Notes: a model not told the origin generated them from the sequence alone. A stretch of DNA of 49,943 nt from CAZUDI01 sp964618975 (GCA_964618975.1 CAZUDI010000026.1:1-49943), one strand, 5' to 3'; shown: positions 9,036 to 17,222, counted from the first letter of the stretch. Translations and numbers: made by a program.

Positions 9036-9554
9036 ATGAAGATACTGGTGACATACTACTCCAAGACCGGGAATACCAAGGCCGTTGCCGAGGCGATCTT
9101 TGATGCCCTTGTACAGGAGGACAAGGTGCTCATGAACATCAAGGAGGCCGGAAATCCTCAGGACTACGCACTCATTTTCTGTGGATTCCCGGTTCACGCC
9201 CATAGTGTCCCGGTCCCGGCACAGAATTTCATCCAGACGCTGCCTTCGGGGGTCAAACTTGCCCTGTTTTCGACACACGGCTCACAACGTGAGGGTCAGA
9301 TGCCGAAGGAGGCCGTGGAGAACGCGGTCGGACTCGCCCGCAATGCAGAGGTTCTCGGGTCCTTCACCTGCCGCGGAAAGGTGGAAGAGGACGTTCTGGA
9401 GGAGTTGATGCAGAAGCCTGAGCATAAGGCCTGGGCCATGGAGGCCCAGTCGGCCGAGGGACACCCCGACAAGGCCGATCTTGAGGATGCACGGATGTTT
9501 GCACGCAGCATGCTCAAGCAGGCGTTGAAGTTCAGCGATTTTACAAAGAAGTAG
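9036..9554 (+). CDS. Flavodoxin family protein
   Basis: A 172-aa flavodoxin-fold protein with the FMN phosphate-binding loop near the N-terminus (YYSKTGNTKAVAEAI) and the later FMN-contacting loops FCGFPVHAHSVPVPA and LFSTHGSQREGQ. It begins eight bases after GAGGAGG. Such proteins carry single electrons or act as small FMN reductases in the cytoplasm. It stands alone upstream of the Fur/rubrerythrin unit, which makes a redox or oxidative-stress role plausible but unproven. Confidence 0.85.
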   Translation: MKILVTYYSKTGNTKAVAEAIFDALVQEDKVLMNIKEAGNPQDYALIFCGFPVHAHSVPVPAQNFIQTLPSGVKLALFSTHGSQREGQMPKEAVENAVGLARNAEVLGSFTCRGKVEEDVLEELMQKPEHKAWAMEAQSAEGHPDKADLEDARMFARSMLKQALKFSDFTKK

Positions 9555-9927
9555 TAACTGTATCCCCGCAGGGACGTGAATCGCGGCCTTGATTGCGGGT
9601 GCTGTGGATGCGGTGTTGTGTGTAGGGGTCCTCTGTCGCGGATACCTCCCTGAGCCGGGAGTTTTGCCTGCGCCATGAAAGTGGTTTTTGGATCGGAGCA
9701 AGCCCGATGCCACCAGGAGTTCCTTCACGGGAGTGAAGGGTATGTTTCAGGTGCATCTCCGGTTCCGCACCCCCTCTCTCTGCCTGCATCCCCGGTCTTT
9801 ACCCGGCAGGCTCAACCCTCAGGTGGGAGAGCCTTGTCGTCGATCGCCGTGCTGCATTAGGATTGGAATCCGTGCCCCTCACCTTTCAGGCAGAAAGCCC
9901 GGTTTGGAAAAATCTTACGCAGAAGCC
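9555..9927. other. Intergenic region without a recognisable gene
   Basis: No convincing gene on either strand; the short open frames show no coding pattern. The only clear structure is a small hairpin, CCTTCAC-GGGA-GTGAAGG, near 9722-9739. The last 60 bases before 9928 become AT-richer and lead into the regulator promoter. Confidence 0.6.
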
Positions 9928-9968
9928 TTGACAAGCATGACTACTAATAGTAATAATTACTATTAGTA
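9928..9968 (+). promoter_or_regulatory. Promoter with perfect 27-bp palindromic operator for the Fur-family operon
   Basis: TTGACA at 9928-9933 and TAATAA at 9951-9956 are 17 bases apart, a near-ideal sigma-70 promoter. A perfect palindrome of 27 bases (9942-9968, centred on A9955) begins TACTAATAGTAAT and reads back as its complement, covering the -10 box. The AT-rich symmetric pattern is in the style of Fur/PerR boxes, and its position predicts steric repression by the product of the next gene, i.e. autoregulation. The sequence and symmetry are seen; the binding protein is inferred. Confidence 0.85.
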
Positions 9969-9983
9969 TAAAAAGGGGGCAGC

Positions 9984-10418
9984 ATGTCACACAGAAACAT
10001 CAGGATGACGACCCAGAGACAGGTCATCCTGGAAGAGCTCACAAAGGTGGACACCCATCCCACCGCCGCGGAGGTTTATGAGCTCGTGAGGGCGCGTCTG
10101 CCCCAGATCAGTCTGGGGACAGTATATCGGAATCTGGAGATTCTTTCTGAGAGGGGCACGATCAAGAAGCTTGATTTGGGCCCCGGAGAGAGACATTATG
10201 ATGGCCATGCCGATGCCCACCACCACATCCGCTGTATAGAGTGCGGTCGAATCGATGACGCCCATATCGATATTGATATCGGACTGGTAATGAACAGTCG
10301 CAGTGAGTTATGCGGATACGAGGTTCTCGGCTGCCGTATCGAGCTTTACGGTCGCTGTCCCGCGTGTAAGGGAATCATTCAAAAAGATAGTCAAGACCTT
10401 ATTGACAAGGAGGAATGA
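9984..10418 (+). CDS. Fur-family metal-dependent repressor, probably PerR-like
   Basis: A 144-aa Fur-family regulator. The winged helix spans the first ~85 residues (MTTQRQVILEEL, HPTAAEVYELVRARLPQISLGTVYRNLEIL), followed by the His-rich metal segment HYDGHADAHHHIRCIECGRI. Two CxxC pairs, CIEC near residue 94 and CPAC near 131, form the structural zinc site. It starts nine bases after AGGGGG. It is immediately followed by rubrerythrin, an arrangement typical of PerR-type peroxide sensors in anaerobes. Fur (iron) function cannot be excluded from sequence alone. Confidence 0.9.
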   Translation: MSHRNIRMTTQRQVILEELTKVDTHPTAAEVYELVRARLPQISLGTVYRNLEILSERGTIKKLDLGPGERHYDGHADAHHHIRCIECGRIDDAHIDIDIGLVMNSRSELCGYEVLGCRIELYGRCPACKGIIQKDSQDLIDKEE

Positions 10419-10419
10419 T

Positions 10420-10995
10420 ATGGGAAAGCTGAAGGGTACACAGACAGAGAAAAATCTGCTTGTGTCGTTTGCCGGAGAATCGCAGGCGAGAAACCGGTAT
10501 ACATATTTCGCCAGCGCTGCGAGGAAAGAAGGCTACATACAGATCGCAGACATCTTCGAAGAGACCGCCGACCAGGAAAAGGAACATGCCAAGCGGTTTT
10601 TCAAATTCCTTGAGGGCGGAGAGCTGGAAATCAGCGCCAGCTTTCCGGCGGGGGTCATCGGGACCACATTGGAGAACCTTCAGGAGGCGGCTGCCGGCGA
10701 GCACTACGAGCAGGCGGAGATGTACCCCGGCTTTGCCAGGGTAGCCCGCGAGGAGGGTTTTGAAGCCATTGCCATGGTCTGGGAGGCCGTTAGTGTGGCC
10801 GAGAGGCAGCATGAAAAGCGCTACCGGGATCTGGCCGCCAATATCGAAGCCGGACGGGTCTTCTCGCGCCCGCAACCGCTGGTGTGGCGATGCCGTAACT
10901 GTGGATACCTGCATGAGGGAACCGAGGCCCCCAATTCCTGCCCTGCCTGTGCTCACCCCCAGTCATATTTCGAGCTGCTGGGTGAAAACTGGTAA
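10420..10995 (+). CDS. rbr: Rubrerythrin
   Basis: A 191-aa non-haem iron protein reducing hydrogen peroxide in the cytoplasm of anaerobes. The ferritin-like diiron domain has the expected Glu-containing helices (LLVSFAGESQARNRYTYFA, DIFEETADQEKEHAKRFF, YPGFARVAREEGF, WEAVSVAERQHEKRY). The C-terminal rubredoxin-like domain has CRNCGYLHEGTEAPNSCPAC from about residue 158. The start lies one base after the regulator stop, with AAGGAGG just upstream, so it is co-transcribed with and controlled by the Fur-family repressor. Electrons could come from the flavodoxin or a rubredoxin; that is a guess. Confidence 0.95.
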   Translation: MGKLKGTQTEKNLLVSFAGESQARNRYTYFASAARKEGYIQIADIFEETADQEKEHAKRFFKFLEGGELEISASFPAGVIGTTLENLQEAAAGEHYEQAEMYPGFARVAREEGFEAIAMVWEAVSVAERQHEKRYRDLAANIEAGRVFSRPQPLVWRCRNCGYLHEGTEAPNSCPACAHPQSYFELLGENW

Positions 10996-11055
10996 AGGCG
11001 TAATCGGTCCCGGGGCGCGCCGGAACCTTTGTACGCCCCGGGGAGGAGAACGAGC

Positions 11056-11640
11056 ATGCGGCGAGCGTTAGCGGGCATGACCTTGTTTGTGTTGGCCCTG
11101 GTTGGGGTGTCTGAGGGTACCGCTCTGGCGCAGGATGAGGCGTTGGCAAGGGGGTTGCGGGGACTGACCCTCAAGGTCCCCCAAGATACGCACCAGAGAA
11201 CCTACCTGGGGATCTCTCCTGAAGCGGAAGTCTTCAGGCTCGCCGATATCCCGGCGCGGATCGTCATCGTCGAGCTGTTTTCCATGTACTGCCCGCACTG
11301 TCAGAAACACGCCCCCCGCGTCAATGAACTCTATACGTTGATCAAGGCCAGGGACGAGCTCAGGGACACGGTCAGGGTGATTGGCATCGGCGTGGGGAAC
11401 TCCCCCTATGAGGTGGAAATTTTCCGCCGGAAATATACCGTCGCCTTTCCCCTGTTCGATGACAAGGACTATCACGTGTACAATACCTTCAAGGGGATCG
11501 TCACCCCTTATTTCCTCGGGATCGTCCGGAATGCCACGGGGGAGCGCGCACTCTTCTACGCTCGACCCGGTGGGTTCACGGATGCCCGGGAGTTCCTGGA
11601 TCTGATGCTGGATCTGGCGCAAAAGGTTGGAGGGGGGTAG
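11056..11640 (+). CDS. Exported TlpA-like thioredoxin-fold protein
   Basis: About 194 aa with a signal peptide (MRRALAGMTLFVLALVGVSEGTALA) and a thioredoxin fold. The redox motif is CPHC in ELFSMYCPHCQKHAPRVNEL, near residue 82, so it is predicted to act as a periplasmic disulfide reductant or peroxidase partner. Start chosen at 11056, about ten bases after GGGGAGGAG. It follows rubrerythrin by 60 bases and precedes an exported peroxiredoxin by two, suggesting an extension of the peroxide-defence operon across the membrane. Its reductase is not in the window. Confidence 0.82.
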   Translation: MRRALAGMTLFVLALVGVSEGTALAQDEALARGLRGLTLKVPQDTHQRTYLGISPEAEVFRLADIPARIVIVELFSMYCPHCQKHAPRVNELYTLIKARDELRDTVRVIGIGVGNSPYEVEIFRRKYTVAFPLFDDKDYHVYNTFKGIVTPYFLGIVRNATGERALFYARPGGFTDAREFLDLMLDLAQKVGGG

Positions 11641-11642
11641 AC

Positions 11643-12242
11643 ATGCAGAGGCTGATCGCGGCAATGACGCTGTGTATCCTGGGGATGACAGGCGTTCCCC
11701 TTGGGCTAATGGGGGGCGTTTTGGGCCCTGGCGGGGGACTCTACGAGGTGGGAACCCTCCCGCCTATTGACAGCACCCCCAAGCTCAAGGTGGGAGAGAA
11801 AGCCCCTGATTTCAGTCTTCCCGCGGTCTCGGGGGGGCGGATTTCCCTGGGAGACTATCGGGGCAAGAAGCATGTCGTGATCTCCTTTATCCCGGCGGCC
11901 TGGACCCCGATCTGCTCCGATCAGTGGCCGGGCTACAATATCATTCAGGAGGTCTTTGAACGTCAGGGGGCTGTGCTGCTCGGGATAGCCGTGGACAATA
12001 TCCCCACCCTTTATGCCTGGACCTCCCTGATGGGGGAGCTCTGGTTCCCCGTTCTCTCCGATTTCTGGCCGCATGGGGAGGTTGCGGCCCGCTACGGGGT
12101 GCTGCGCTCCACCGGGGTGGCGGAGCGGGCCATCTTCATCATCGACAGGGAAGGCCTGCTCCGCTATATCGATGTGCATGACATTAACCATCGCCCCCCG
12201 CTGGAGGACATCGTACGGGAACTCAAACGCCTGAACGACTAA
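11643..12242 (+). CDS. Exported peroxiredoxin (AhpC/TSA family)
   Basis: A 199-aa peroxiredoxin with a hydrophobic N-terminus (MQRLIAAMTLCILGMTGVPL) that looks like a signal peptide or membrane anchor. The mature domain begins KVGEKAPDFSLPAVSGGRISL, and the peroxidatic motif PxxxTxxC is intact (PAAWTPICS, near residue 97). No second Cys lies in the usual 2-Cys resolving position, so a 1-Cys mechanism or reduction by the adjacent CPHC protein is likely. It starts two bases after that gene, so they are coupled. An extracytoplasmic peroxidase fits an anaerobe meeting oxidants at the surface. Confidence 0.83.
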   Translation: MQRLIAAMTLCILGMTGVPLGLMGGVLGPGGGLYEVGTLPPIDSTPKLKVGEKAPDFSLPAVSGGRISLGDYRGKKHVVISFIPAAWTPICSDQWPGYNIIQEVFERQGAVLLGIAVDNIPTLYAWTSLMGELWFPVLSDFWPHGEVAARYGVLRSTGVAERAIFIIDREGLLRYIDVHDINHRPPLEDIVRELKRLND

Positions 12243-12415
12243 ACAAGCTGGCGTCTTTGGCATAAACCCTGGTTGCTCACCTAAGGTGTGGGCAGCTGAA
12301 TCGATCTTTGAACAGGACCTCACCATAATATTTGGCCCGGTTTTTGACATGGGACGCATGCCCTTTATTGGCGGCGTGTAGGGGGGCGGGGTGTTTATAC
12401 TCATGATCTGCCCCG

Positions 12416-12937
12416 CTAGCGGCGCACCTCGTGCAGGGCCTGCTCATAGCGCGCGGTAAGTTCAACATAAAGCTGCTTGCCCCAGACCATGTAATCGCGA
12501 TGCCGGGGCTGGATGTCACCGATATAGGCGGCCGGGTTGCCGCCGTATATCGTGGAACCCGGGACAGACTGCCCCTTTTTGACCAAGGACTGTTCGGCAA
12601 GGATGGACCATTCCCCGACATGCGCATCGTCACAAATCGTGGCGTGCATACCGATGACCACCCAATCATCGACAGTGCAGCCGTGAACGATGGCACTGTG
12701 ACCCACAGTTACCCGTTTACCGATGACGACCTGCTGGGCGCAGTGAATCACGGCCCCGTCCTCGATAGCGGTCTCATCACCGATCACGATCGTGCCGAAA
12801 TCACCCCTGATAATGGCGCCAGGCCCGATCCAGCAGCGTTCGCCAATCCTGACATCGCCGATGATTGTGGCACTGGGCGCTATCCAGGTTCCCGTCCCGA
12901 TGACGGGAGTGCTCTGATCCAGGGAATACAGCGGCAT
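12416..12937 (-). CDS. Gamma-carbonic anhydrase-like hexapeptide-repeat protein
   Basis: A 173-aa left-handed beta-helix protein. Hexapeptide repeats run through most of it (VIGTGTWIAPSATIIGDVRI, IGPGAIIRGD, VIGKRVTVGHSAIVHG). The family signature RGDFGTIVIGDETAIEDGAV precedes three candidate zinc ligands: the His of VIH and the two in VGHSAIVHG. This matches gamma-class carbonic anhydrase-like proteins (YrdA/PaaY type), trimers whose in vivo substrate is often unknown. The start at 12937 has AGGAGG seven bases upstream; a longer open frame runs into a repeat. It stands alone. Confidence 0.87.
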   Translation of the reverse strand: MPLYSLDQSTPVIGTGTWIAPSATIIGDVRIGERCWIGPGAIIRGDFGTIVIGDETAIEDGAVIHCAQQVVIGKRVTVGHSAIVHGCTVDDWVVIGMHATICDDAHVGEWSILAEQSLVKKGQSVPGSTIYGGNPAAYIGDIQPRHRDYMVWGKQLYVELTARYEQALHEVRR

Positions 12938-12975
12938 GGTACCTCCTACGATAAAAGAGAGGCGCGCCCTGGAAC

Positions 12976-13031
12976 GCATTTCCTTGCTCCTTGCGGCGGC
13001 AAGAAGGGTTCCCCGGGATCCCCCCATGATT
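12976..13031 (+). repeat. Degenerate copy of dispersed hairpin repeat
   Basis: A weak copy: TTGCTCCTTGCGGCGGCAAG, then GGGTTCCCCGGGATCCCCC and a terminal ATGAT. Order and spacing follow the better copies but the GGCTTGCCC hairpin is eroded. It lies just upstream of the gamma-carbonic anhydrase-like gene. Confidence 0.4.
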
Positions 13032-13201
13032 TTTACCGAGTGTAAGGGGAAGGGGTCAAAATGTCAAAGCTCCTTCCGTGTCTGATCTGCGCTTCCGGAC
13101 ACAGGGAGAAGGATACTGGAGGGCAATAGGCAATCCTGGACACCTGTGGAGAGTGCCTTTGAGGGGATAATGTCGGGAAAATATCACGCTGCTGTGCGGC
13201 A

Positions 13202-13229
13202 TTGACTTTTCCGAACCTGTCCCTATTAT
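13202..13229 (+). promoter_or_regulatory. Promoter placed directly at an ATG (possible leaderless transcript)
   Basis: TTGACT (13202-13207) and TATTAT (13224-13229) are 16 bases apart. Only six bases separate the -10 box from the ATG at 13236, so transcription would begin at or within a base or two of the start codon. There is no Shine-Dalgarno before that ATG, consistent with leaderless translation. Confidence 0.6.
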
Positions 13230-13235
13230 CAAAAC

Positions 13236-13433
13236 ATGGCGATGGATAGATCCCTCTGTGCTGTTTGTGCATGGCGAGGGGACTGCAAGAAGAAATTTAT
13301 GCAGTCAGATGGGGTGTTTTGCCCCGATTTCACGAAGGACCTCACCATCAAGGCCACGGGTGAGACGGCCGTGAACCCTCCCCAGGACAAAAAGCAGGTC
13401 AAGAAACCTCCCCGGGGAATCTGGTCCCATTAG
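13236..13433 (+). CDS. Small Cys4 protein, conserved-hypothetical type
   Basis: A 65-aa protein with four Cys in the first half (C8, C11, C17 and C29, in CAVCAWRGDCKKKF and VFCPDF), a spacing suited to a zinc or Fe-S knuckle, and a basic, Pro-rich C-terminal tail. I believe similar small proteins occur in deltaproteobacteria but know no function. The coding case rests on the Cys pattern and on a good promoter ending six bases before the ATG; a second ATG two codons later is an alternative start. It is monocistronic. Confidence 0.7.
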   Translation: MAMDRSLCAVCAWRGDCKKKFMQSDGVFCPDFTKDLTIKATGETAVNPPQDKKQVKKPPRGIWSH

Positions 13434-13632
13434 CGCCTGTCGCGACGGTTGCACCCCTGTGTGCCGGAGAGAGGGGTGTTAAGGGATTTCAGGTTCATGA
13501 TCGAGGTATATTTTCCCACCGACAGTATTGTTCAGAATACCAGTGAGTGATAGTGCGCACTGTACTGTATGCGGTTTTAATCGCGATGGATCGAATTCCT
13601 CCTCCCCCCTCGATGGGGGCCATACCGTTTGG

Positions 13633-13651
13633 TGGCGGTTCATCACCGCCA
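13633..13651 (-). terminator. Weak hairpin downstream of the SDR gene
   Basis: TGGCGGT-TCATC-ACCGCCA, a 7-bp stem 16 bases beyond the SDR stop on the minus strand. No T run follows, so it is at best a weak terminator or 3'-end stabiliser. The bases between 13434 and 13632 show nothing else. Confidence 0.35.
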
Positions 13652-13666
13652 GACAAGATGACGGTC

Positions 13667-14431
13667 TTAAACCAACTGCCCTCCGTCACAGATGAGGCAG
13701 CTGCCGGTGGTGAACGAGGCGGCCCCGCTTACCAGGTAGAGCACTGCCCCGGCCATCTCCCCAGGGCGAGCCATCCGGCCCATGGGGATCTGGCTGAGGG
13801 CGATGCGCTGGATGTCATGATTGTCGGTGATGGCGGACGAGAATCGGGTTTCGGTCAGCCCCGGAAGAAGGGCGTTCACACGGATGTTGTAAGGGGCGAG
13901 CTCACGGGCAAAGGCCTTGGTCATGAGGATGAGGCCGGCCTTAGTGATGGAATAGATCCCCTGCAGTAGGGCGGGGCGTACCCCATTGACCGAGGCGATG
14001 TTCACGATCGAGCCTCCGCCGCTATTCTTCATAAGCCGCGCGGCATGCTGCGTCATGAAGAAGGGCCCCTTGAGGTTGACCTCGAAGGTCTTGTCCCACT
14101 GGCCTTCATCGGCGCCCAGCATGTCGCCGAAATAGGGGTTGGTGGCGGCGTTGTTCACGAGGATGTCGAGCCTGCCAAACTCGTCTTTGATCCGTGTAAA
14201 GAGCCCTTCGAACTGCTCGATCTTGCCCATATGGCAGGCCACAGGTGTTGCCTGGCCGCCGGTGGTTCTGATGCGCTGCGCCACCGCATTCAGGGCCTCG
14301 ATTTTGCGGCTGACCAGGATCACGTGCGCCCCGTACTCGGCCAGGGTCTCGGCGATGGCCTCGCCGATGCCCCGGCTGGCCCCGGTGATGAGCGCAATTT
14401 TGTCACGCAACGAGAAATCGACTGTCTGCAT
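13667..14431 (-). CDS. Short-chain dehydrogenase/reductase
   Basis: A 254-aa classical SDR. The cofactor motif is ITGASRGIGEAIAE (TGxxxGxG, near residue 14), NNAAT stabilises the core near residue 92, and the catalytic Ser plus Tyr-x3-Lys appear as NIASVNGV and YSITKAG near residue 160. The N-terminal sequence suits NAD(P)(H) use, with preference unclear. Start 14431 is preceded by GAGGGG. It lies 92 bases downstream of abfD on the same strand, so it may act on a hydroxyacyl or hydroxy-acid intermediate of the same C4 pathway; the substrate is inferred from context only. Confidence 0.87.
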   Translation of the reverse strand: MQTVDFSLRDKIALITGASRGIGEAIAETLAEYGAHVILVSRKIEALNAVAQRIRTTGGQATPVACHMGKIEQFEGLFTRIKDEFGRLDILVNNAATNPYFGDMLGADEGQWDKTFEVNLKGPFFMTQHAARLMKNSGGGSIVNIASVNGVRPALLQGIYSITKAGLILMTKAFARELAPYNIRVNALLPGLTETRFSSAITDNHDIQRIALSQIPMGRMARPGEMAGAVLYLVSGAASFTTGSCLICDGGQLV

Positions 14432-14523
14432 GGATTGCCCCCCTCGGATGCCGCCCCTGCGGTGGGCACACCCCAATGTGGTTTTGCGTGCGCCCTGCAT
14501 GCGGCAGGCACCCAGGTGTCATG

Positions 14524-16014
14524 TTAGAGCTTTCTAAGCGCCTCGGGGTTCAGTTCCTCGATGCCGCACAGGGCCTTGACCAGATGCTCGCGGTTTTTGA
14601 TATCATACTGCGAGGTGATGGCGATCTGTTCCATGATAGGCGAACCCCCGCCATGGTAGTTGCCGTAATTCATGACCCCGCTGAGCTCCGAGCAGGTCAG
14701 TTCGGCAAAGGCCAGCCAGAAGCGGATCTGTTCGTCGACCGGGAAGTTGGGGTTGCGGTTGAGGTACTTCTCGAGCAGGGGTCTCAACGCGGGATTCGTG
14801 ATGTCCTGTTCATGGGGGAAGGTGGATGGAAAGCCGCCGGCGATGTTGCACAGCAGTTCCTGTTCGTGGAAGACGGCCTCGCCGGTTAGGCAGCGGCCCA
14901 CATTGGCATAGATGGAGTGCGGGATATAGCTGCCGGGACCGTAGGGGTGAGGGCCAAGGCCGGGGATGTAGATTTCGGGCTTGCCCAGGTCCGAAGCGGT
15001 GTAACCGGCGGCGTAGCCAAGTTCGGTGACCATGATGATCTCGGCCAGCATCTCGCGTACGTGCGGTGTCTTGTAGATGCCGTTGTATCTGGCGGCCAGC
15101 GAGGCAAAGCCCAGCAGGGTGTCACCGATGGCGGGCTTGCAGCCGGAGTAGCTGTGGCGGTGGAAGAGGGCGAACAGCAGGGCGCAGGCCCCGCCATGCA
15201 TAGTTTCACCACACAGGAAGACGCGCTCCCAGGGCACGAAGACATCGTCGAAGATGATGTAGGAGTCGGTGTAGCCGCCCTCAAAGGGCCGTTGGTAGTG
15301 GTGACGCCTGCGGAAGTTGTGCATAGTCACCACCTGTTTGACCCCCTCGTGGTCGGCGGGCACGGCGAAGGCCACGGCATAGTCCTGCTCGTCGGGCATG
15401 ATGGCGCGCGTGGGCACGACCAGAATCTCGTCGGCGATGGAGGCCTCGGAGATGTGCAGCTTGCAGCCCCTCACGACGATCCCGTCGCTCTTCTTTTCGA
15501 CCACGTGGACGTACATGTCGGGATCGGTCTGCTCGACCGGTCTCTTCAGGCGCTCGCCCTTCATGTCGGTCTGGGCGCATGCGCCCACCAGATCGTTTTT
15601 CTGAAAATATTCAAGCCAGTTGAGGAAGTTCTTGTGATATTCGGTGCGGCCCCCGTTTTGTTTGTCGGCCTCAAAGGAAACTGCGTTGAGGGCATTAACG
15701 GCGTCGATCCCCATGCAGCGCTGGATGCAGAAGCCCACCTTGCGGCACAGGGCGCGGGTCAGGTCCTGCTTTTTGTGCAGGTCGGCGGTGTTCTGGTGGA
15801 TGTGGCAGAAACGGTTGATGGTCTCGCCCGTCAGGTGCGAGGTGGCGGTACACAGGTCCTTGAGGGTGGGATCTTGGGCCCCCTCGAAGGTGACGCCCAT
15901 CACATTGAGGGCCCCTTGCTGGGCCTCGTCGTCACGGTCGATGAGTCCCCCATTGTAATAGAGGTTGCGCCGCAGCGTCCTCAATCCTTCGATGTACTGC
16001 TCTTTTGTTCGCAT
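14524..16014 (-). CDS. abfD: 4-hydroxybutyryl-CoA dehydratase / vinylacetyl-CoA delta-isomerase
   Basis: A 496-aa enzyme of the 4-hydroxyphenylacetate 3-hydroxylase/acyl-CoA dehydrogenase-like fold, containing FAD and a [4Fe-4S] cluster. It dehydrates 4-hydroxybutyryl-CoA to crotonyl-CoA by a radical mechanism and isomerises vinylacetyl-CoA. Ligands known from the Clostridium aminobutyricum enzyme (two Cys spaced C-x3-C, then His-x6-Cys) are matched by FCIQRC and by HRHSYSGC, so catalytic competence is likely. The start at 16014 follows AAGGAGAGG. With the downstream SDR it suggests fermentation of 4-hydroxybutyrate or a related C4 compound. The AT-rich region beyond its start probably holds its promoter, which I could not fix precisely. 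Confidence 0.93.
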   Translation of the reverse strand: MRTKEQYIEGLRTLRRNLYYNGGLIDRDDEAQQGALNVMGVTFEGAQDPTLKDLCTATSHLTGETINRFCHIHQNTADLHKKQDLTRALCRKVGFCIQRCMGIDAVNALNAVSFEADKQNGGRTEYHKNFLNWLEYFQKNDLVGACAQTDMKGERLKRPVEQTDPDMYVHVVEKKSDGIVVRGCKLHISEASIADEILVVPTRAIMPDEQDYAVAFAVPADHEGVKQVVTMHNFRRRHHYQRPFEGGYTDSYIIFDDVFVPWERVFLCGETMHGGACALLFALFHRHSYSGCKPAIGDTLLGFASLAARYNGIYKTPHVREMLAEIIMVTELGYAAGYTASDLGKPEIYIPGLGPHPYGPGSYIPHSIYANVGRCLTGEAVFHEQELLCNIAGGFPSTFPHEQDITNPALRPLLEKYLNRNPNFPVDEQIRFWLAFAELTCSELSGVMNYGNYHGGGSPIMEQIAITSQYDIKNREHLVKALCGIEELNPEALRKL

Positions 16015-16303
16015 CGTCCTCTCCTTTTATGGTTGTATGTGTTCATGGGAATTTTCATGATCACGCGCTGTGGGGCATACGGTCACCAGAATCCTGAAGA
16101 TCGAGATTCCCCCGGGGGACCCTTGTGGAAAAGAATCTTGTTTGCTTCTGCGCTGATGTGGTTGCTGAAGATAAGAGGATAACATACGCGCCCTGTCTGA
16201 CCACCCTTCGCCCCTGATGAGGGGCATTCATAGAGTTTCACCCCCAATAAAGCCAGAAAAATACTATATAAGCAGGAATAACCTTAGGGCCCAGTAGGAT
16301 TAT
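16015..16303. other. Upstream region of abfD, no gene seen
   Basis: No supported gene on either strand. Base composition shifts to AT-rich after about 16170, unlike the flanking coding DNA. It should carry the minus-strand promoter for abfD and leads into the plus-strand promoter/operator at 16304-16349. Confidence 0.5.
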
Positions 16304-16349
16304 TGTCAATAATAAAATTGACAGGCTTGTTTAAAAGGCGATATATAAT
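16304..16349 (+). promoter_or_regulatory. Promoter overlapped by an inverted repeat, upstream of the GMC remnant
   Basis: TTGACA (16318-16323) is followed 18 bases later by TATATA or 20 bases later by TATAAT (16344-16349). The -35 box is the right arm of TGTCAAT-AATAAA-ATTGACA (16304-16323), a perfect 7-bp inverted repeat with a 6-base spacer, as expected for an operator. A second symmetric element, AATAAT-C-ATTATT, lies at 16347-16359. The regulator is unknown. Confidence 0.55.
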
Positions 16350-16489
16350 AATCATTATTTGATTTTTATGGATTATATATATCAAGCATCAGTTTAAAGG
16401 GGGCTTAATTGGGGTAAATCAGTGAAGCCTGAGGGTGAACGCCGATCGATGGAGTGGGATCCCTGTGAAATGGACAAGGGGGCAAGGGT

Positions 16490-16990
16490 ATGGCAAAGAA
16501 GCGCAATGCAGGGGTCCTCGTCATCGGGACCGGATCGGCCGGGGCGACGGCCGCTTGGCTGGCCCAGGCCATCCGCATCCCCTCCTTCAGGCAGAGCCTG
16601 CCGCGTTTCAGAAAAGCCCGCACCCATACCATGGGCATGTTTACCAAGATCTCCGACGAAGACCAGGGCTCGATCGACGCCAGGGGCCGCATTTCCAAGC
16701 CTATGACCGCGCGCGATCGGGCCAACATGCAAAAGGGCGACAATTTCTGCCGCAAGATCCTGATCAAGGCCGGCTGCGAACCCGACAGCATCTCCATCGG
16801 CACCGGGGTCGGTGGCCACCCGGGCGGCATCGCCGCCGTGGGGAAGGTGGTCGACGAGAATTTCGAGACCCGCGGGATCAAGAATCTCTACGTCTGCGAC
16901 ACGAGCGTCTTCCCGCGTTCCCCCGGCGTGCCCCCCGTCCTGACCCTGCTGGCCATGGTCAAGAGATGGGTACGACAACTGGAGGCCTGA
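16490..16990 (+). pseudogene. GMC oxidoreductase with large in-frame internal deletion
   Basis: A 166-aa open frame joining the two ends of a glucose-methanol-choline (GMC) type flavoprotein. Residues ~8-23 are the FAD dinucleotide motif (VLVIGTGSAGATAAW). From about residue 45 the sequence is already the C-terminal domain (HTMGMFTKISDEDQGS, GGHPGGIAAVGKVVDEN, VCDTSVFPRSPGVPPVLT). Family members are commonly 400-550 aa, so roughly 250 or more central residues, including most of the FAD-contacting and substrate domains, are missing without loss of frame. It is probably a remnant, although the frame is intact and a promoter lies upstream. It precedes the Fe-S/FAD oxidase cluster, suggesting the parental enzyme fed electrons there. 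Confidence 0.75.
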
Positions 16991-17021
16991 GGGGGATGCT
17001 TTTGGGGTGATATATGGATAT

Positions 17022-17055
17022 CTGGGGAAAACTGCTTGTAAGAAGTTTTCCCCCA
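17022..17055 (+). repeat. Hairpin with GGGGAAAACT / AGTTTTCCCC arms
   Basis: Inverted repeat with arms CTGGGGAAAACT and AGTTTTCCCCCAG, one bulged C and a short loop, downstream of the GMC remnant. A closely related hairpin is at 41874-41907, so this is a second dispersed intergenic element type. It could serve as a terminator, though no T run follows. Confidence 0.5.
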
Positions 17056-17222
17056 GACCCCCTTTCAAGAACTTTAAGATTTGAAGTTAATTGGCAGCAC
17101 GGGTAGGGGCCGATAGCCCCTCCTGGAAGGAGGGGGCTGGGGGAGGTCGAGCCTTTTTTGTTTTATCAAAGGTATCAAAGCGTGCTGTTCATCACCGGCG
17201 CCTGGCCGGGAGGAGGGTAGTT

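Noticed and set aside
9675..9966. Short plus-strand frames between the flavodoxin and the Fur-family gene
   Set aside because: Pro/Ser/Arg-rich translations without start signals, and one runs through the promoter palindrome.
11643..12242. Peroxiredoxin as another selenoprotein
   Set aside because: The peroxidatic position is an ordinary Cys codon and there is no in-frame TGA.
14917..16182. 421-codon open frame antisense to abfD
   Set aside because: Low-complexity Val/Gly/His-rich translation with no domain; the opposite strand encodes AbfD with all ligands conserved.
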